A stretch of DNA of 64,000 nucleotides from Kribbella rubisoli (GTDB lineage Bacteria; Actinomycetota; Actinomycetes; Propionibacteriales; Kribbellaceae): the NCBI RefSeq assembly GCF_004217145.1, contig NZ_SHKR01000014.1, positions 310,001 to 374,000 of the forward strand, in the 5' to 3' direction. Below are positions 52,529 to 61,593 of the stretch, piece after piece (positions within the stretch are counted from its first letter, which is position 1; every line of letters starts with the position of its first letter). Position numbers and translations under genes: made by a program. The notes beneath the pieces were generated by a model. It saw nothing but the letters and a program-made list of their open reading frames with translations, was not told the DNA's origin and did not search any database.

Positions 52529-54394
52529 ATGCCGACCTCTGTATCCCTGCCGGCCCTCGGGGAGAGCGTCACCGAAGGAACCGTCACCCGCTGGCTCAAG
52601 CAGGTCGGCGACACCGTTGCCGTCGATGAGCCCCTGCTGGAGGTCTCGACCGACAAGGTCGACACCGAGATCCCGTCGCCGGTGGCCGGCACCCTGCTCG
52701 AGATCAAGGCCGCCGAGGACGAGACCGTCGAGGTCGGCGCCGAACTCGCCGTCATCGGCGACGCGGGCGAAGCCACCTCCGCTCCGGCCGCACCCGCCGA
52801 AGCTGCACCCGCCGAATCCGCTCCGGCCGAGGCCGCGCCTGCTGAGGCTGCACCCGCCGAAGCTGCACCTGCCGAGGCTGCACCCGCCGCTGAGCAGCCG
52901 GCCGCTCCGGCGCAGGCTGCCCCCGCTCCCGTGCAGGAGCAGCCGGCCGCCGCGCAGGAAGCCGCGGCCGCTGCCCCGTCGGGTGGTTCCGGTGCTGCTT
53001 CCGGTACGTCGGTGACGTTGCCCGCGCTCGGCGAGAGCGTCACCGAGGGTACGGTCACCCGCTGGCTCAAGCAGGTCGGTGACGACGTCGCGGTCGACGA
53101 GCCCTTGCTCGAGGTCTCCACCGACAAGGTCGACACCGAGATCCCGTCGCCGATCGCCGGCAAGCTCCTCGAGATCAAGGTCGCCGAGGACGAGACCGTC
53201 GAGGTCGGCGCAGAGCTGGCAATCGTCGGCTCAGGCGACGCAGCTCCTGCCCAGGCCGCCCCCGCTGCCGCCCCGGCTCCGGCGGCTGCTCCCGCTCCTG
53301 CCCCGGCTCCGGCCGCTGCCCCCGCGCCGCAGGCTCCGGCTGCTGCCGCTCCCGCGCCGCAGGCCGCCCCGGCTCCGCAGTCCGCCCCGGCGCAGGCTTC
53401 GGCCGCTCCGGCGCCGGCACCCGCGGCTGCTCCGGCGGCAGCTGCTCCGTCGCCGAACGGTGCTGCGACCGACGGTCCGAACTACGTCACTCCCCTGGTC
53501 CGCAAGCTGGCCACGGAGCACCAGGTCGACCTCAACGCCGTACAGGGAACTGGTGTCGGTGGCCGGATCCGCAAGCAGGACGTGATCGCAGCCGCCGAGG
53601 CCAAGAAGGCTGCCGCCGCAGCCCCGGCCGCTCCGGCTGCTGCTCCGGCCGCGGCGCCCGCGCAGGCTGCGACGATCAGCCCGCTGCGTGGCACGACCGA
53701 GAAGATGAGCCGGATCCGCAAGGCGATCGCGGCCCACATGGTCAACTCGCTGAAGGTGTCGGCCCAGCTGACCACAGTCGTCGAGGTCGACGTCACCGAG
53801 ATCGCCAAGCTGCGCAACGCGAAGAAGGCCGAGTTCGAGGCCCGCGAGGGCACGAAGCTGTCGTTCCTGCCGTTCTTCGCACTCGCCGCGGTCGACGCCC
53901 TGAAGCAGTACCCGAAGCTCAACGCGTCGATCGACGAGGAGAAGGGCGAGATCACCTACCACGCTGCCGAGCACCTGGGCATCGCGGTGGATGTCGAGCG
54001 CGGCCTGATGGTCCCCGTCGTACACAACGCGGGCGACCTGAACATCGCCGGCCTGGCGAAGAAGATCGCCGACCTCGCCGACCGCACCCGCAACAACAAG
54101 GTGCTGCCGGACGAGATGGCTGGCGGCACGTTCACGATCACCAACACCGGTAGCCGGGGCGCGCTGTTCGACACCCCGATCCTGAACCAGCCGCAGGTCG
54201 GCATGCTCGGGACCGGTGCCGTGGTGAAGCGGCCGGTCGTCATCACCCACCCGGAGCTCGGTGAGACGATCGCGATCCGGCAGATGGTGTACCTGGCGCT
54301 GACCTACGACCACCGTCTGGTCGACGGCGCCGACGCGGCCCGCTACCTGACCGCGGTCAAGAAGCGCCTCGAAGAGGCCCAGTTCGACGTCTGA
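52529..54394 (+). CDS. sucB: Dihydrolipoamide acyltransferase (E2), two lipoyl domains
   Basis: A 621-residue E2 protein. Two nearly identical lipoyl domains (about residues 1-80 and 165-240) each hold the lipoylated Lys in STDKVDTEIPSP. Very long Ala/Pro-rich linkers join them. The peripheral subunit-binding domain (about 312-350, VTPLVRKLATEHQVDL) precedes the catalytic domain with active-site DHRLVDGADA. It transfers succinyl or other acyl groups to CoA in a 2-oxoacid dehydrogenase complex; actinobacterial SucB/DlaT often serves the pyruvate complex too. Lipoylation needs the nearby lipB product. A terminator follows. Confidence 0.95.
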   Translation: MPTSVSLPALGESVTEGTVTRWLKQVGDTVAVDEPLLEVSTDKVDTEIPSPVAGTLLEIKAAEDETVEVGAELAVIGDAGEATSAPAAPAEAAPAESAPAEAAPAEAAPAEAAPAEAAPAAEQPAAPAQAAPAPVQEQPAAAQEAAAAAPSGGSGAASGTSVTLPALGESVTEGTVTRWLKQVGDDVAVDEPLLEVSTDKVDTEIPSPIAGKLLEIKVAEDETVEVGAELAIVGSGDAAPAQAAPAAAPAPAAAPAPAPAPAAAPAPQAPAAAAPAPQAAPAPQSAPAQASAAPAPAPAAAPAAAAPSPNGAATDGPNYVTPLVRKLATEHQVDLNAVQGTGVGGRIRKQDVIAAAEAKKAAAAAPAAPAAAPAAAPAQAATISPLRGTTEKMSRIRKAIAAHMVNSLKVSAQLTTVVEVDVTEIAKLRNAKKAEFEAREGTKLSFLPFFALAAVDALKQYPKLNASIDEEKGEITYHAAEHLGIAVDVERGLMVPVVHNAGDLNIAGLAKKIADLADRTRNNKVLPDEMAGGTFTITNTGSRGALFDTPILNQPQVGMLGTGAVVKRPVVITHPELGETIAIRQMVYLALTYDHRLVDGADAARYLTAVKKRLEEAQFDV

Positions 54395-54423
54395 TCCGAT
54401 CAGCTTCTGATCCGTCAGTGAAG

Positions 54424-54466
54424 GCGCCGGTGCATTGTCTCCCCGGAGACGGGCACCGGCGCTTTT
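54424..54466 (+). terminator. Rho-independent terminator after sucB
   Basis: GCGCCGGTGC (54424-54433) pairs with GCACCGGCGC (54453-54462), and an inner GTCTCC/GGAGAC stem (54437-54450) with a CC loop extends it. TTTT follows. It lies 30 bp after the sucB stop. Confidence 0.9.
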
Positions 54467-54514
54467 GTGTACAGCGAACCCGACTGTGTTCGAACCCCAG
54501 AAGGAGCAAGCGGG

Positions 54515-55402
54515 ATGAAGTACGTGCTGGCCGGGGCATCCGGCTTCCTCGGCAAGGCCCTGACCCGCGACTTGGTTGCCGACGGCCACCAGGTCCTCCG
54601 CCTGGTACGCCGTACTCCGTCCACGCCCGACGAGATCAGCTGGGACCCGGCCGCCGGTGAACTCGACCCCGCGTCCCTCGGCGACCCCGACATCCTGGTC
54701 AACCTGGCCGGCGCGAACATCGGCCGCCCGTGGACCCCGACGTACCGCAACACGATCCGCGAGAGCCGCGTCAGTACAACGGCGACTCTGGCGACGGCCG
54801 CGTCGCAGCTCGACCGGCATCCGGTCCTGATCACGCAGAGCGGGGTCGGCGGCTACGGGACGGATCTCGGCGACCGCATCCTCACCGAGGACTCCGAACT
54901 CGGCGAGGGCTTCCTCTCCGACGTCGTACGCCTCTGGGAAGGCGCGCTCGAGCCCGCCCGTGCGGCAGGCAGCCGGGTCGCCGCACTTCGCACCGGCGTC
55001 GTACTCGATCGCAGGGCTCCTGCGTTCCAGCTCCTCTCCCTTCCTTTTCGTGTCGGCCTCGGCGGTCGCCTCGGGTCCGGCCGCCAGTACTTCCCCGTCG
55101 TCTCGCTGACCGACTGGATCCGAGCCGTCCGCTTCGTCGCCGAGAACGACACCATCAACGGTCCGGTGAACGTCGCTCTCCCTACCCCGGCCACCAATTC
55201 GGAATTCACCGAGGCGCTCGCTACGGCGCTCAACCGACCGGCGTTCGTGCCGGTCCCTGCGTTCTTGATGAAGGCCGCGCTGGGCGAGTTTGCGTGGGAA
55301 CTCCTGGGAAGCAAGCGAGCCTTGCCAACTCGTCTCCAGTCCGCCGGCTTCCCCTTCCACCACCCGACGGTCACCACCGCCCTCTCTGCTGCGCTCGCCT
55401 GA
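54515..55402 (+). CDS. TIGR01777 family NAD-dependent epimerase (SDR39U1-like)
   Basis: A 295-residue atypical SDR: AGASGFLGKALTRDL at the N-terminus, the conserved LVNLAGANIGRPWTPTYR, then TQSGVGGYG and the family C-terminus (LGGRLGSGRQYFPVVSLTDWIRA split over residues 180-205). The ATG at 54515 follows GAAGGAG. Function is unknown in the family; these proteins may act on a nucleotide sugar or reduce a small molecule. The gene is commonly found between sucB and lipB in actinobacteria, as here, though the intervening leftward genes push lipB 4 kb away. Confidence 0.9.
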   Translation: MKYVLAGASGFLGKALTRDLVADGHQVLRLVRRTPSTPDEISWDPAAGELDPASLGDPDILVNLAGANIGRPWTPTYRNTIRESRVSTTATLATAASQLDRHPVLITQSGVGGYGTDLGDRILTEDSELGEGFLSDVVRLWEGALEPARAAGSRVAALRTGVVLDRRAPAFQLLSLPFRVGLGGRLGSGRQYFPVVSLTDWIRAVRFVAENDTINGPVNVALPTPATNSEFTEALATALNRPAFVPVPAFLMKAALGEFAWELLGSKRALPTRLQSAGFPFHHPTVTTALSAALA

Positions 55403-55434
55403 CAACCTGCGTCGGTCTTGTTGCTTGGTGTGGG

Positions 55435-57309
55435 TCAGGCTTGGGTAATGGCCGTGATTCGCCAGGCCTTGGTGGTTGGGTTGGTTGTCAGGGTGATGAG
55501 TTTGGTCGTCGGGGTTCCGGGTGGAAGTGGGGTCTTGGCGCCGGCCTGATCGACCGCTTGGCCGGCGGCCAGGTGGTCGGTTGTCTTGAGGGTGACTGTG
55601 GTTGGCGTGCGGCGGGCGATTGTGGAGCTGTCGATCTGGACCCGGAGACCTTCCACTCGGATCTGCTGTTCGCGGTAGCTGGACAGGAGCGCATGGTCGG
55701 ACCGCCAAGGCGTGCTGCCCGGCACGTAGATGCGGTCGAGGGCTTCTAGGTCGAGCGTCCAGAACGCTTGAGCCCGCTGGGCATCGAGCGCCTGCAGAGG
55801 CCTCGTCCAGGCAACCGCCTGCGTGGAAGCAGTCCACTCTCCAGCCGTAGGCCGCGCAGAAGCCGCCGTCTGCTCGGGTGTCGCCGAGCGCACGCCACTC
55901 GATTGCAGACCCGTCGATTCCAGACCCGTCGGTTGCACGGCAGTCGATTGCCCACCCGGCGATTGCACGGCAGTCGATTGCACGGCAGTCGGTTGCACGG
56001 CAGTCGGTTGGGGGCCGGTCGGCCGCGAGCGGATCGGCTGAGACGGCGTTTCAGGCGGCTCCCCGGATTGTGGCCGCGTGGTGGTCTGCTGGGTGGACGG
56101 CGGAAGGCCGCAGGTTGGTTGGGCCGGCTGCGACGGTGTGCAGGTTGGGTGCGTGGACCGAGGATGGGCGGGATCTGCTTGGGCGGTCGCGGGTGCGTCC
56201 AAGCTCCGCAACAGGACGATCGCGACGACGAGCACGACAACGACACCCAGACCAGCAGCGGCGAGCGTGCCATACGGCGGGCGTCGGACGAGGCGCCGGA
56301 TGCTCGCGAGGAGGGTGTTGCGTGGCGGGTGTGGGAGGCGTCTGAGTACGCGGCCTCGGCGGGATCGGGTGCGGCGGTTTGGGCGGCTGCGCTTTGACCC
56401 TCCTGTCGGGGTTGAGGACGGTTCGGAGTGAGCGGGTGGGGTCGAGGGTGCGGTGGGCGGCTTGGGTGGAGGTGCGGCTAGCTGGCCGCGGGAAAGTGCG
56501 ATCGGATCGTCGTCGCCGGGAGTCTCATCGGAGGTCTTCGGACGTGGGGCGCTGAGGAGAGCAGACAGATCCGGCCCGGCGGGCGGGGCAGGACGGATGA
56601 CGTCCGGGTCATCCGGAGCACCAGCAGGCATCGCGGGCAGTTCGCCAGCGGTAGCGGCCGATCCGGTCGAATCAGCTGTCGCGGGGTCGGGGACTGCTAG
56701 GTCGATGGGGGTGGGGGCGGCTAGAGATAGGAGGTGGCGGGGCAGGGCGGTGGATGGGGTTTTGGTGAAGAGGGCTGGAGCGAAGACGGTGGGGTCGGCG
56801 CCTGCTTGGTGGGACAGCGTGGCTAGGGCTGTTAGGTCGGTGGCTGGTGGGGCGGGGTGGAGGGCTGCGTCGGTCAGGACGGGGCGGCCGTCGGCGTCCA
56901 GTAGGACGTTGTGGAGGGTGATGGCGCCGTGGGTCAAGTGGGCGCGGTGGAGGTAGTTGACTGCCTCGGCCAGTGGGGTGAGGAGGGTTACCAACTCGCC
57001 GCGCGATAGGGGGCCACGACGGGACAGGAGTGTGGCGAGGCTGCCGGCGGGGACGTACTGGCTGATGAGGATCAGGTCGGTTTCGGTCTCGCGGAACTCC
57101 ATCAGGCGGGCGATGTGCGGGTGGCGGATGCCGGTCAGCAGGCTCAGGTCTTCACGGAGTCTCCTCAGGTCAGGAACGGCGGTGAGCGGGATCTGTTTGA
57201 GCACGGCGTTGCGGCCCGACGTACGGTCCCGCACCTGCCAGACGGTGCCGGCCGGTCCGGAACCGAGCTGTCGGCGCAGGCTGTACCCGGTGAAGTCGGC
57301 GAGGTCCAT
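55435..57309 (-). CDS. Transmembrane pseudokinase with extracytoplasmic NTF2-like domain
   Basis: A 624-residue protein. The kinase-like domain (1-200) has a glycine loop LGSGPAGTV, the ATP-binding Lys38 in NAVLKQI and the alpha-C Glu53, but HRDLKPEN reads HGAITLHN (127-134), so the catalytic Asp and Lys are missing, and DFG reads DAA (147-149). The C-lobe is short. A Pro-rich linker (200-345) and a membrane helix (about 346-369) follow. Outside, a Thr/Pro/Gln repeat stalk (about 400-490) leads to an NTF2-like domain (ALDAQRAQAFWTLDLEALD to the end). The ATG at 57309 directly starts the kinase-like fold. It probably signals by binding, not by phosphorylation. Confidence 0.85.
   Translation of the reverse strand: MDLADFTGYSLRRQLGSGPAGTVWQVRDRTSGRNAVLKQIPLTAVPDLRRLREDLSLLTGIRHPHIARLMEFRETETDLILISQYVPAGSLATLLSRRGPLSRGELVTLLTPLAEAVNYLHRAHLTHGAITLHNVLLDADGRPVLTDAALHPAPPATDLTALATLSHQAGADPTVFAPALFTKTPSTALPRHLLSLAAPTPIDLAVPDPATADSTGSAATAGELPAMPAGAPDDPDVIRPAPPAGPDLSALLSAPRPKTSDETPGDDDPIALSRGQLAAPPPKPPTAPSTPPAHSEPSSTPTGGSKRSRPNRRTRSRRGRVLRRLPHPPRNTLLASIRRLVRRPPYGTLAAAGLGVVVVLVVAIVLLRSLDAPATAQADPAHPRSTHPTCTPSQPAQPTCGLPPSTQQTTTRPQSGEPPETPSQPIRSRPTGPQPTAVQPTAVQSTAVQSPGGQSTAVQPTGLESTGLQSSGVRSATPEQTAASARPTAGEWTASTQAVAWTRPLQALDAQRAQAFWTLDLEALDRIYVPGSTPWRSDHALLSSYREQQIRVEGLRVQIDSSTIARRTPTTVTLKTTDHLAAGQAVDQAGAKTPLPPGTPTTKLITLTTNPTTKAWRITAITQA
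55901..56020 (-). repeat. 15-bp tandem repeat coding for the stalk of the pseudokinase
   Basis: Eight in-frame 15-bp units run from 55901 to 56020, such as GATTGCACGGCAGTC (55961-55975, 55976-55990) and GGTTGCACGGCAGTC (55931-55945, 55991-56005). They encode five-residue units of the (P/S)TAVQ type. Copies at 55901 and 55916 are more diverged. This looks like slippage expansion and should vary among strains. Confidence 0.85.
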
Positions 57310-57401
57310 GCCAAAGAGGATGCACCGATCGCGACATCCGCCGTCGGAGTTATCCACAGGCGGGATGCGGTCGCCGGCCCAGCACATCTGGACGCTGCTG
57401 T

Positions 57402-59408
57402 TCAGAACGGGGGGAGGCCCGTGCCGTGGGTTCGGTGGACCTGCTCGGTTCCGGGTCGCTGCAAGCTTGGAGATCCGTGGGGGTACGCAGGCTCGCTGGT
57501 GGTGGGGCCCGGAGGGCGTTGGATGAGGGTCGGGTGGTGGGTGACCGGGCCTCGGGGCGGTGGGACCGTTGTGTAGCGGTGGCCTGTGGGGGCGGTCAGG
57601 GTGATCGAGCCGTCGGGGTGGTTGGTTGTGGTCCAGCCCCAGTCGGGGGTGTCTTTGATGACGTGGTGGTACTCGCAGTACGGCGCGAGGCCGGACAGGC
57701 TGGTACGTCGCGACCGGGCGAAGGGGGTGCCGTGGTCGCGGTCGCATTCGCGGGCGGCTCGGTTGCAGCCCGGCCACGCGCAGGTTGGATGGCGTGCGAG
57801 CAGAGTTTCGCTGACCAGGGCGCCGGGGTCGTGGCGGTGGGTGGAGGCTTCGAGCACGGTCCCGTTCGTGGGGTCGGTGAGGAGTCTTCGCCAGGTGCCG
57901 TCGGCGGCGATGCGGCGTGCCAGCTCGGCGGGGATGGGGCCGTACCCGGTGAGTTCGCAAGGATCGTCGTCCAAACCCAGCAGGGTGTTGGCGGGGATCA
58001 GTACTTCGATGTGCGGGCGGCGCCGGTGCTGGTCTGGTAGGCGGCGGCCGAGCCAGTCGACTCCGTTGTGCAGGACTTGTTCGAACAGGTCTGCGGCGAC
58101 ATCGGCCCGGCGCTGTTCAGCAGTCCGCTCGTCACGCGAACGGTTCTCAGGGGCAGCGTCAGCGTCGTCGGCGGCGGCGTCACCGTTGGCGGCATCGGCG
58201 GCGGCCTCAGCGGCGTCGGCGTCACCGTTGGCGGCATCGGCGGCGGCCTCAGCGGCGGCGCCGTTGGCGTCCGTGGCGGTGGGGCTGGCCGGCGGGTGCT
58301 GGGTGGTGGGCCCGGCTAATGGGGTTGGGGCCGGCGGGGCGGGGCGTTTGGCTAGGTTGGCGAGGGCTTGGACGACGACCCACATTTGCTGGATCTTGTC
58401 GGCGGTGTGGACGACCCAGAGGCCGGCCATGCCGTCGGAGAGGGGGAAGATCTTGCAGGTGCGGTTGTGGACGGCTTCGCGATGACTGGCGGCCTCGGTG
58501 GCGGCGGCGTGTTTGGCGACCTGCTTGCGCAAGGATCGGCGGAGGTTGGCGTGGGTTTGGGAGTGGGCGTTGCGCAGTACGTGGGACTCGACTGCTTGGG
58601 CGGCTGAGTCCGGCAGGGAGCGGGTGGACTCGGAGACCGAGAGGGCCTTGGACCAGGTAAGTGCCCCGGTTTTCAGGGCTGTGTGGGTTGCGGTCAACGG
58701 ACCGGTCAGGTGTAGCGCGGTGTCGATGTGGCGCCCGGCGGTGTCTGTGGTCAGGTGCAGGGCGGCGGCGATCTCGGCGGCCCAGGAGCGTTCAGGGTCG
58801 ATCGGCCGGCCCGAGTTGTCGATCTGGCTGGGCCGTGGCTGCTCGGCGTGCTGGGCCTTGCGCTGGCGGTAGAAGGATGCCATCGCGGCGAGCTTGATGG
58901 ACTCGGCCCACGATGACATTCGGCTGGCGGCCTTCATCAGCTCGATCAACGCGATCGGTGATTCGTACTGCGGGCGGACGGGTTCCAGCGCCGCGGCCAG
59001 TGCGGCACCTGGCGGCAGGAAGACCCAGTCCGGTGCGTCGCGGCGCAGCATAGCCCGCTCCGCCTCATCCTGATCGACACCGGCCCACAGCTCCCATTCG
59101 AGGGCGTCGACGGCTGACATCGGCGGGAGGTCGTCGTAGAAGTCGTCCTCGCACAGGAACCTCGGTTCGCCCTCGGCGTCCGGATCGTCCGGTGGAATGA
59201 GCACGCCGGCGGCCTCCATCGATGCCAGATCGGCTGCCATTCCTCTGTCGAAACGATCGGCCAGCTCGGCGTTGAAGGACGCCGGCCGATCGTCGTCGAA
59301 GTACTCCGGCCACTCAGTCGACACCATGGCCGGTGACGTAGCCATGCTGGTGGGCCCCGTGAGGGTGCGTTCTCCGGGTGGCTGGGGTGACACCTGCGTG
59401 GTCGCCAT
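57402..59408 (-). CDS. DUF222 / HNH endonuclease family protein (13E12-repeat type)
   Basis: A 668-residue protein of the actinobacterial DUF222-HNH family. The N-terminal 380 residues form DUF222, then comes an Ala/Asp/Gly/Asn-rich insert (about 385-435) built from a 42-bp tandem repeat (58179-58260), and the C-terminal HNH domain has CAWPGCNRAARECDRDH and PYCEYHHVIKD. These residues are those of a zinc-bound HNH nuclease. Such genes occur in many copies in actinobacterial genomes and behave like mobile elements, though no transposase is near. The ATG at 59408 was chosen. Function in the cell is not known. Confidence 0.9.
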   Translation of the reverse strand: MATTQVSPQPPGERTLTGPTSMATSPAMVSTEWPEYFDDDRPASFNAELADRFDRGMAADLASMEAAGVLIPPDDPDAEGEPRFLCEDDFYDDLPPMSAVDALEWELWAGVDQDEAERAMLRRDAPDWVFLPPGAALAAALEPVRPQYESPIALIELMKAASRMSSWAESIKLAAMASFYRQRKAQHAEQPRPSQIDNSGRPIDPERSWAAEIAAALHLTTDTAGRHIDTALHLTGPLTATHTALKTGALTWSKALSVSESTRSLPDSAAQAVESHVLRNAHSQTHANLRRSLRKQVAKHAAATEAASHREAVHNRTCKIFPLSDGMAGLWVVHTADKIQQMWVVVQALANLAKRPAPPAPTPLAGPTTQHPPASPTATDANGAAAEAAADAANGDADAAEAAADAANGDAAADDADAAPENRSRDERTAEQRRADVAADLFEQVLHNGVDWLGRRLPDQHRRRPHIEVLIPANTLLGLDDDPCELTGYGPIPAELARRIAADGTWRRLLTDPTNGTVLEASTHRHDPGALVSETLLARHPTCAWPGCNRAARECDRDHGTPFARSRRTSLSGLAPYCEYHHVIKDTPDWGWTTTNHPDGSITLTAPTGHRYTTVPPPRGPVTHHPTLIQRPPGPTTSEPAYPHGSPSLQRPGTEQVHRTHGTGLPPF

Positions 59409-59499
59409 GCGATAACATTAGAACATGTGTTCGATTAAGCCAAATCGGTGTCGAGGGGCTTCGGCGGGGCGATGCTGAGGGGCGCTTACACTCGGTCGG

Positions 59500-60216
59500 G
59501 TGAGGGTTATCAAGTATGTAGAAGCGGGCTTCGGAGCCGACGCGGTGGACTACGAGACCGCGTGGGCGGAGCAGCGGCGGTTTCATGCGGAGGTTGCCGA
59601 GGGCACCGGGTCGGACAGGGTGATCCTGCTCGAGCACCCGCCGGTGTACACGGCCGGCAAGCGGACCGAGCCGCAGGAGCGGCCGTTCGACGGTACGCCG
59701 GTCGTCGACGTGGACCGTGGCGGGAAGATCACGTGGCACGGGCCGGGACAGCTGGTGGGCTACCCGATCGTCAAGCTCGCCTCACATGTGTACGTCGTGG
59801 ACTACGTGCGGCGGCTCGAGGAGGCCCTGATCGCAGTCTGCGCGGACTTCGGGGTGAAGACCGGGCGGGTCAAGGGGCGTAGCGGTGTCTGGGTCGCAGC
59901 CGACGAGCGTGGTCGGGAGCGGAAGATCGCGGCGATCGGGATCCGGGTCGCTCAGGGCGTGACGATGCACGGGTTCGCATTGAACTGCAACAACGATCTG
60001 GCCTGGTTCGACCGGATCGTGCCGTGCGGGATCTCGGACGCCGACGTGACGACCCTGTCGAACGAGCTCGGCCGCGAGGTGGCGGTGACAGAGGTGCTGG
60101 ATTCGGTCCGTCGGCACCTCGATGAACTCCTCGCCTGGGAAGAGTACGAGCGCAGCCCGGACATCGAGCACGCAGACGAGGGTCCGACAGCGATCACCTA
60201 CGGGCTAACGGTCTGA
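59500..60216 (+). CDS. lipB: Octanoyltransferase (lipoyl synthesis)
   Basis: A 238-residue LipB protein. Motifs: LLEHPPVYTAGKRT, the RGGKITWHGPGQLVGYPI region and the catalytic Cys in VPCGISD with the partner Lys in KIAAIGIRV. It transfers octanoyl from acyl carrier protein to E2 and H-protein lysines, for later sulfur insertion by LipA. The GTG at 59500 opens the conserved N-terminus. Its 3' end overlaps the sulfatase gene by 12 bp on the other strand. lipA does not follow; the next rightward gene is at 63016. Confidence 0.95.
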   Translation: MRVIKYVEAGFGADAVDYETAWAEQRRFHAEVAEGTGSDRVILLEHPPVYTAGKRTEPQERPFDGTPVVDVDRGGKITWHGPGQLVGYPIVKLASHVYVVDYVRRLEEALIAVCADFGVKTGRVKGRSGVWVAADERGRERKIAAIGIRVAQGVTMHGFALNCNNDLAWFDRIVPCGISDADVTTLSNELGREVAVTEVLDSVRRHLDELLAWEEYERSPDIEHADEGPTAITYGLTV

Positions 60217-61593
60217 GTCTCCGCTAGCTAGACCCACCTCGGTTCGCCAGGTGGTGTGCAAGTCCTGGAGACGGGCGACAACCTCCGGACGCCCGGCGTA
60301 CTGGTTGGTCTGTTCGGCTATGTCGGTGGACAGGTCCGTCAGGGACCAGCCGTTGCCCATGGGTGCGTGTTCGTAGCTCTTCAGGTGCTGAGTGTTGGTG
60401 TCGTCGGCGACCCAGCTGAGTTTCCAGGAGCCTGAGCGGACAGCCCATTGGAAGCCGCAGTCCCAGTGGAGGGTGTCGTGGGCTGTGGATGACGTGCCGG
60501 CCAGGGCAGGGAGGATGTCCAGGCCGTCCGTTTCGCTGACGGTCGCGCCGGCTGCGCTGGCCAGCGTGGGCACCAGGTCCATGCTGCTGACCAGAGCGTC
60601 GGTACTGCGGCCCGCGGGCAGCTGAGCCGGCCAGCGCCAGATCATCGGGATGCGGATTCCGCCGTCCCAGAGCGTGTACTTCGTGCCCCGCAGCGGGGCG
60701 TTGTCGCCGAAGTTGCAGGTCGATCCGCCGTTGTCGGTGAGATAAACGATGATGGTGTTCTCGTCGGCCGCGTCGAGGAGGCGACCGATCTCCGCGTCCA
60801 TCAGCTCGAGCTGGGCGAGATAGTATTCGCGTCCATGCGGGAGGTTCGGCACGATCACGTCGTCGTACCACTCCATGAAGGAGCCGTCCGTGTCTGGCGA
60901 CCAGTCCCTGAACGCAGGCAGGCCGCGCGCCTCCAGCTCGGACTCCGGCAGTTGCCAGCAGAAGTTGTGTACTGCGTTGAACGCGACCATGCAGAAGTAC
61001 GGGCGCTCGTCCGCAGTACTCATGAAATCGGCTGCTCGTCGACCGAACTCGGCCGTCAGGAAGCCCTCGTGTTCAACAGGGGTGTCGCCCGACAGCAGCG
61101 GTTGCACAGCCATGTGGTGTGCCGCCGGCTGCCCGTACGACGTCATTGCGTCTTCCGAGTGGTGCAGGTAGTTCAGGCGCCCGGAGGACTGGCCTGCCAA
61201 GCCGTAGAGCGTTTCCTCGAAGCCGTGGTGCGGTGGGCAGGCCCTGTCCCCCACGTCCTCCTTGCCGTAGTGCACCTTGCCGAAATACCCCGTGCGATAA
61301 CCCTGGTTCTGCAGGATCTCCGCCAGGCTCGGTACGTCGTCCGGCGGGAAGGAGGCCGAGTCGAACCATTGGCCGCCCCACCGCTGCTGGTACAGCCCCG
61401 AGATGATCGCGGCGCGGGACGGGCTGCAGATCGGCGCCGTCACGTACGCGTCTGTGCAGGTCACGCCCTCCGCGGCGAGGCGGTCCAAGGACGGGGTGTG
61501 TACGTCGGCGTGCAGTCCGAGACCACCGCGGTCGGCGTACCCGTGGTCGTCGGAAACGATCAGCAGAATGTTCGGAGCAGGCACCACACTCAT
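60205..61593 (-). CDS. Sulfatase (formylglycine-dependent family), second of a tandem pair
   Basis: A 462-residue arylsulfatase-type hydrolase. The N-terminal PNILLIVSDDHGYAD supplies the metal-binding Asp pair, and the modified cysteine sits in ICSPSRAAIISG (C-x-P-S-R, the formylglycine signature). YLTDNGGSTCNFG contains further metal ligands. No signal peptide is visible. The ATG at 61593 overlaps the stop of the upstream sulfatase (ATGA). It removes sulfate from an aryl or sugar ester; the substrate is unknown. No formylglycine-generating enzyme gene is in the window. Confidence 0.92.
   Translation of the reverse strand: MSVVPAPNILLIVSDDHGYADRGGLGLHADVHTPSLDRLAAEGVTCTDAYVTAPICSPSRAAIISGLYQQRWGGQWFDSASFPPDDVPSLAEILQNQGYRTGYFGKVHYGKEDVGDRACPPHHGFEETLYGLAGQSSGRLNYLHHSEDAMTSYGQPAAHHMAVQPLLSGDTPVEHEGFLTAEFGRRAADFMSTADERPYFCMVAFNAVHNFCWQLPESELEARGLPAFRDWSPDTDGSFMEWYDDVIVPNLPHGREYYLAQLELMDAEIGRLLDAADENTIIVYLTDNGGSTCNFGDNAPLRGTKYTLWDGGIRIPMIWRWPAQLPAGRSTDALVSSMDLVPTLASAAGATVSETDGLDILPALAGTSSTAHDTLHWDCGFQWAVRSGSWKLSWVADDTNTQHLKSYEHAPMGNGWSLTDLSTDIAEQTNQYAGRPEVVARLQDLHTTWRTEVGLASGDSDR

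Noticed and set aside
53231..55837. A long minus-strand open frame opposite sucB and the TIGR01777 gene
   Set aside because: Its composition mirrors the Ala/Pro linkers and genes on the plus strand, with no known domain.
55901..56020. Short regular repeats that could be taken for a CRISPR array
   Set aside because: Units are 15 bp with no spacers, and stay in frame in a coding sequence.
57402..59408. HNH gene as part of a group I intron or homing element
   Set aside because: DUF222 plus the 13E12-type HNH is a free-standing actinobacterial family; no interrupted gene or intron structure is seen.
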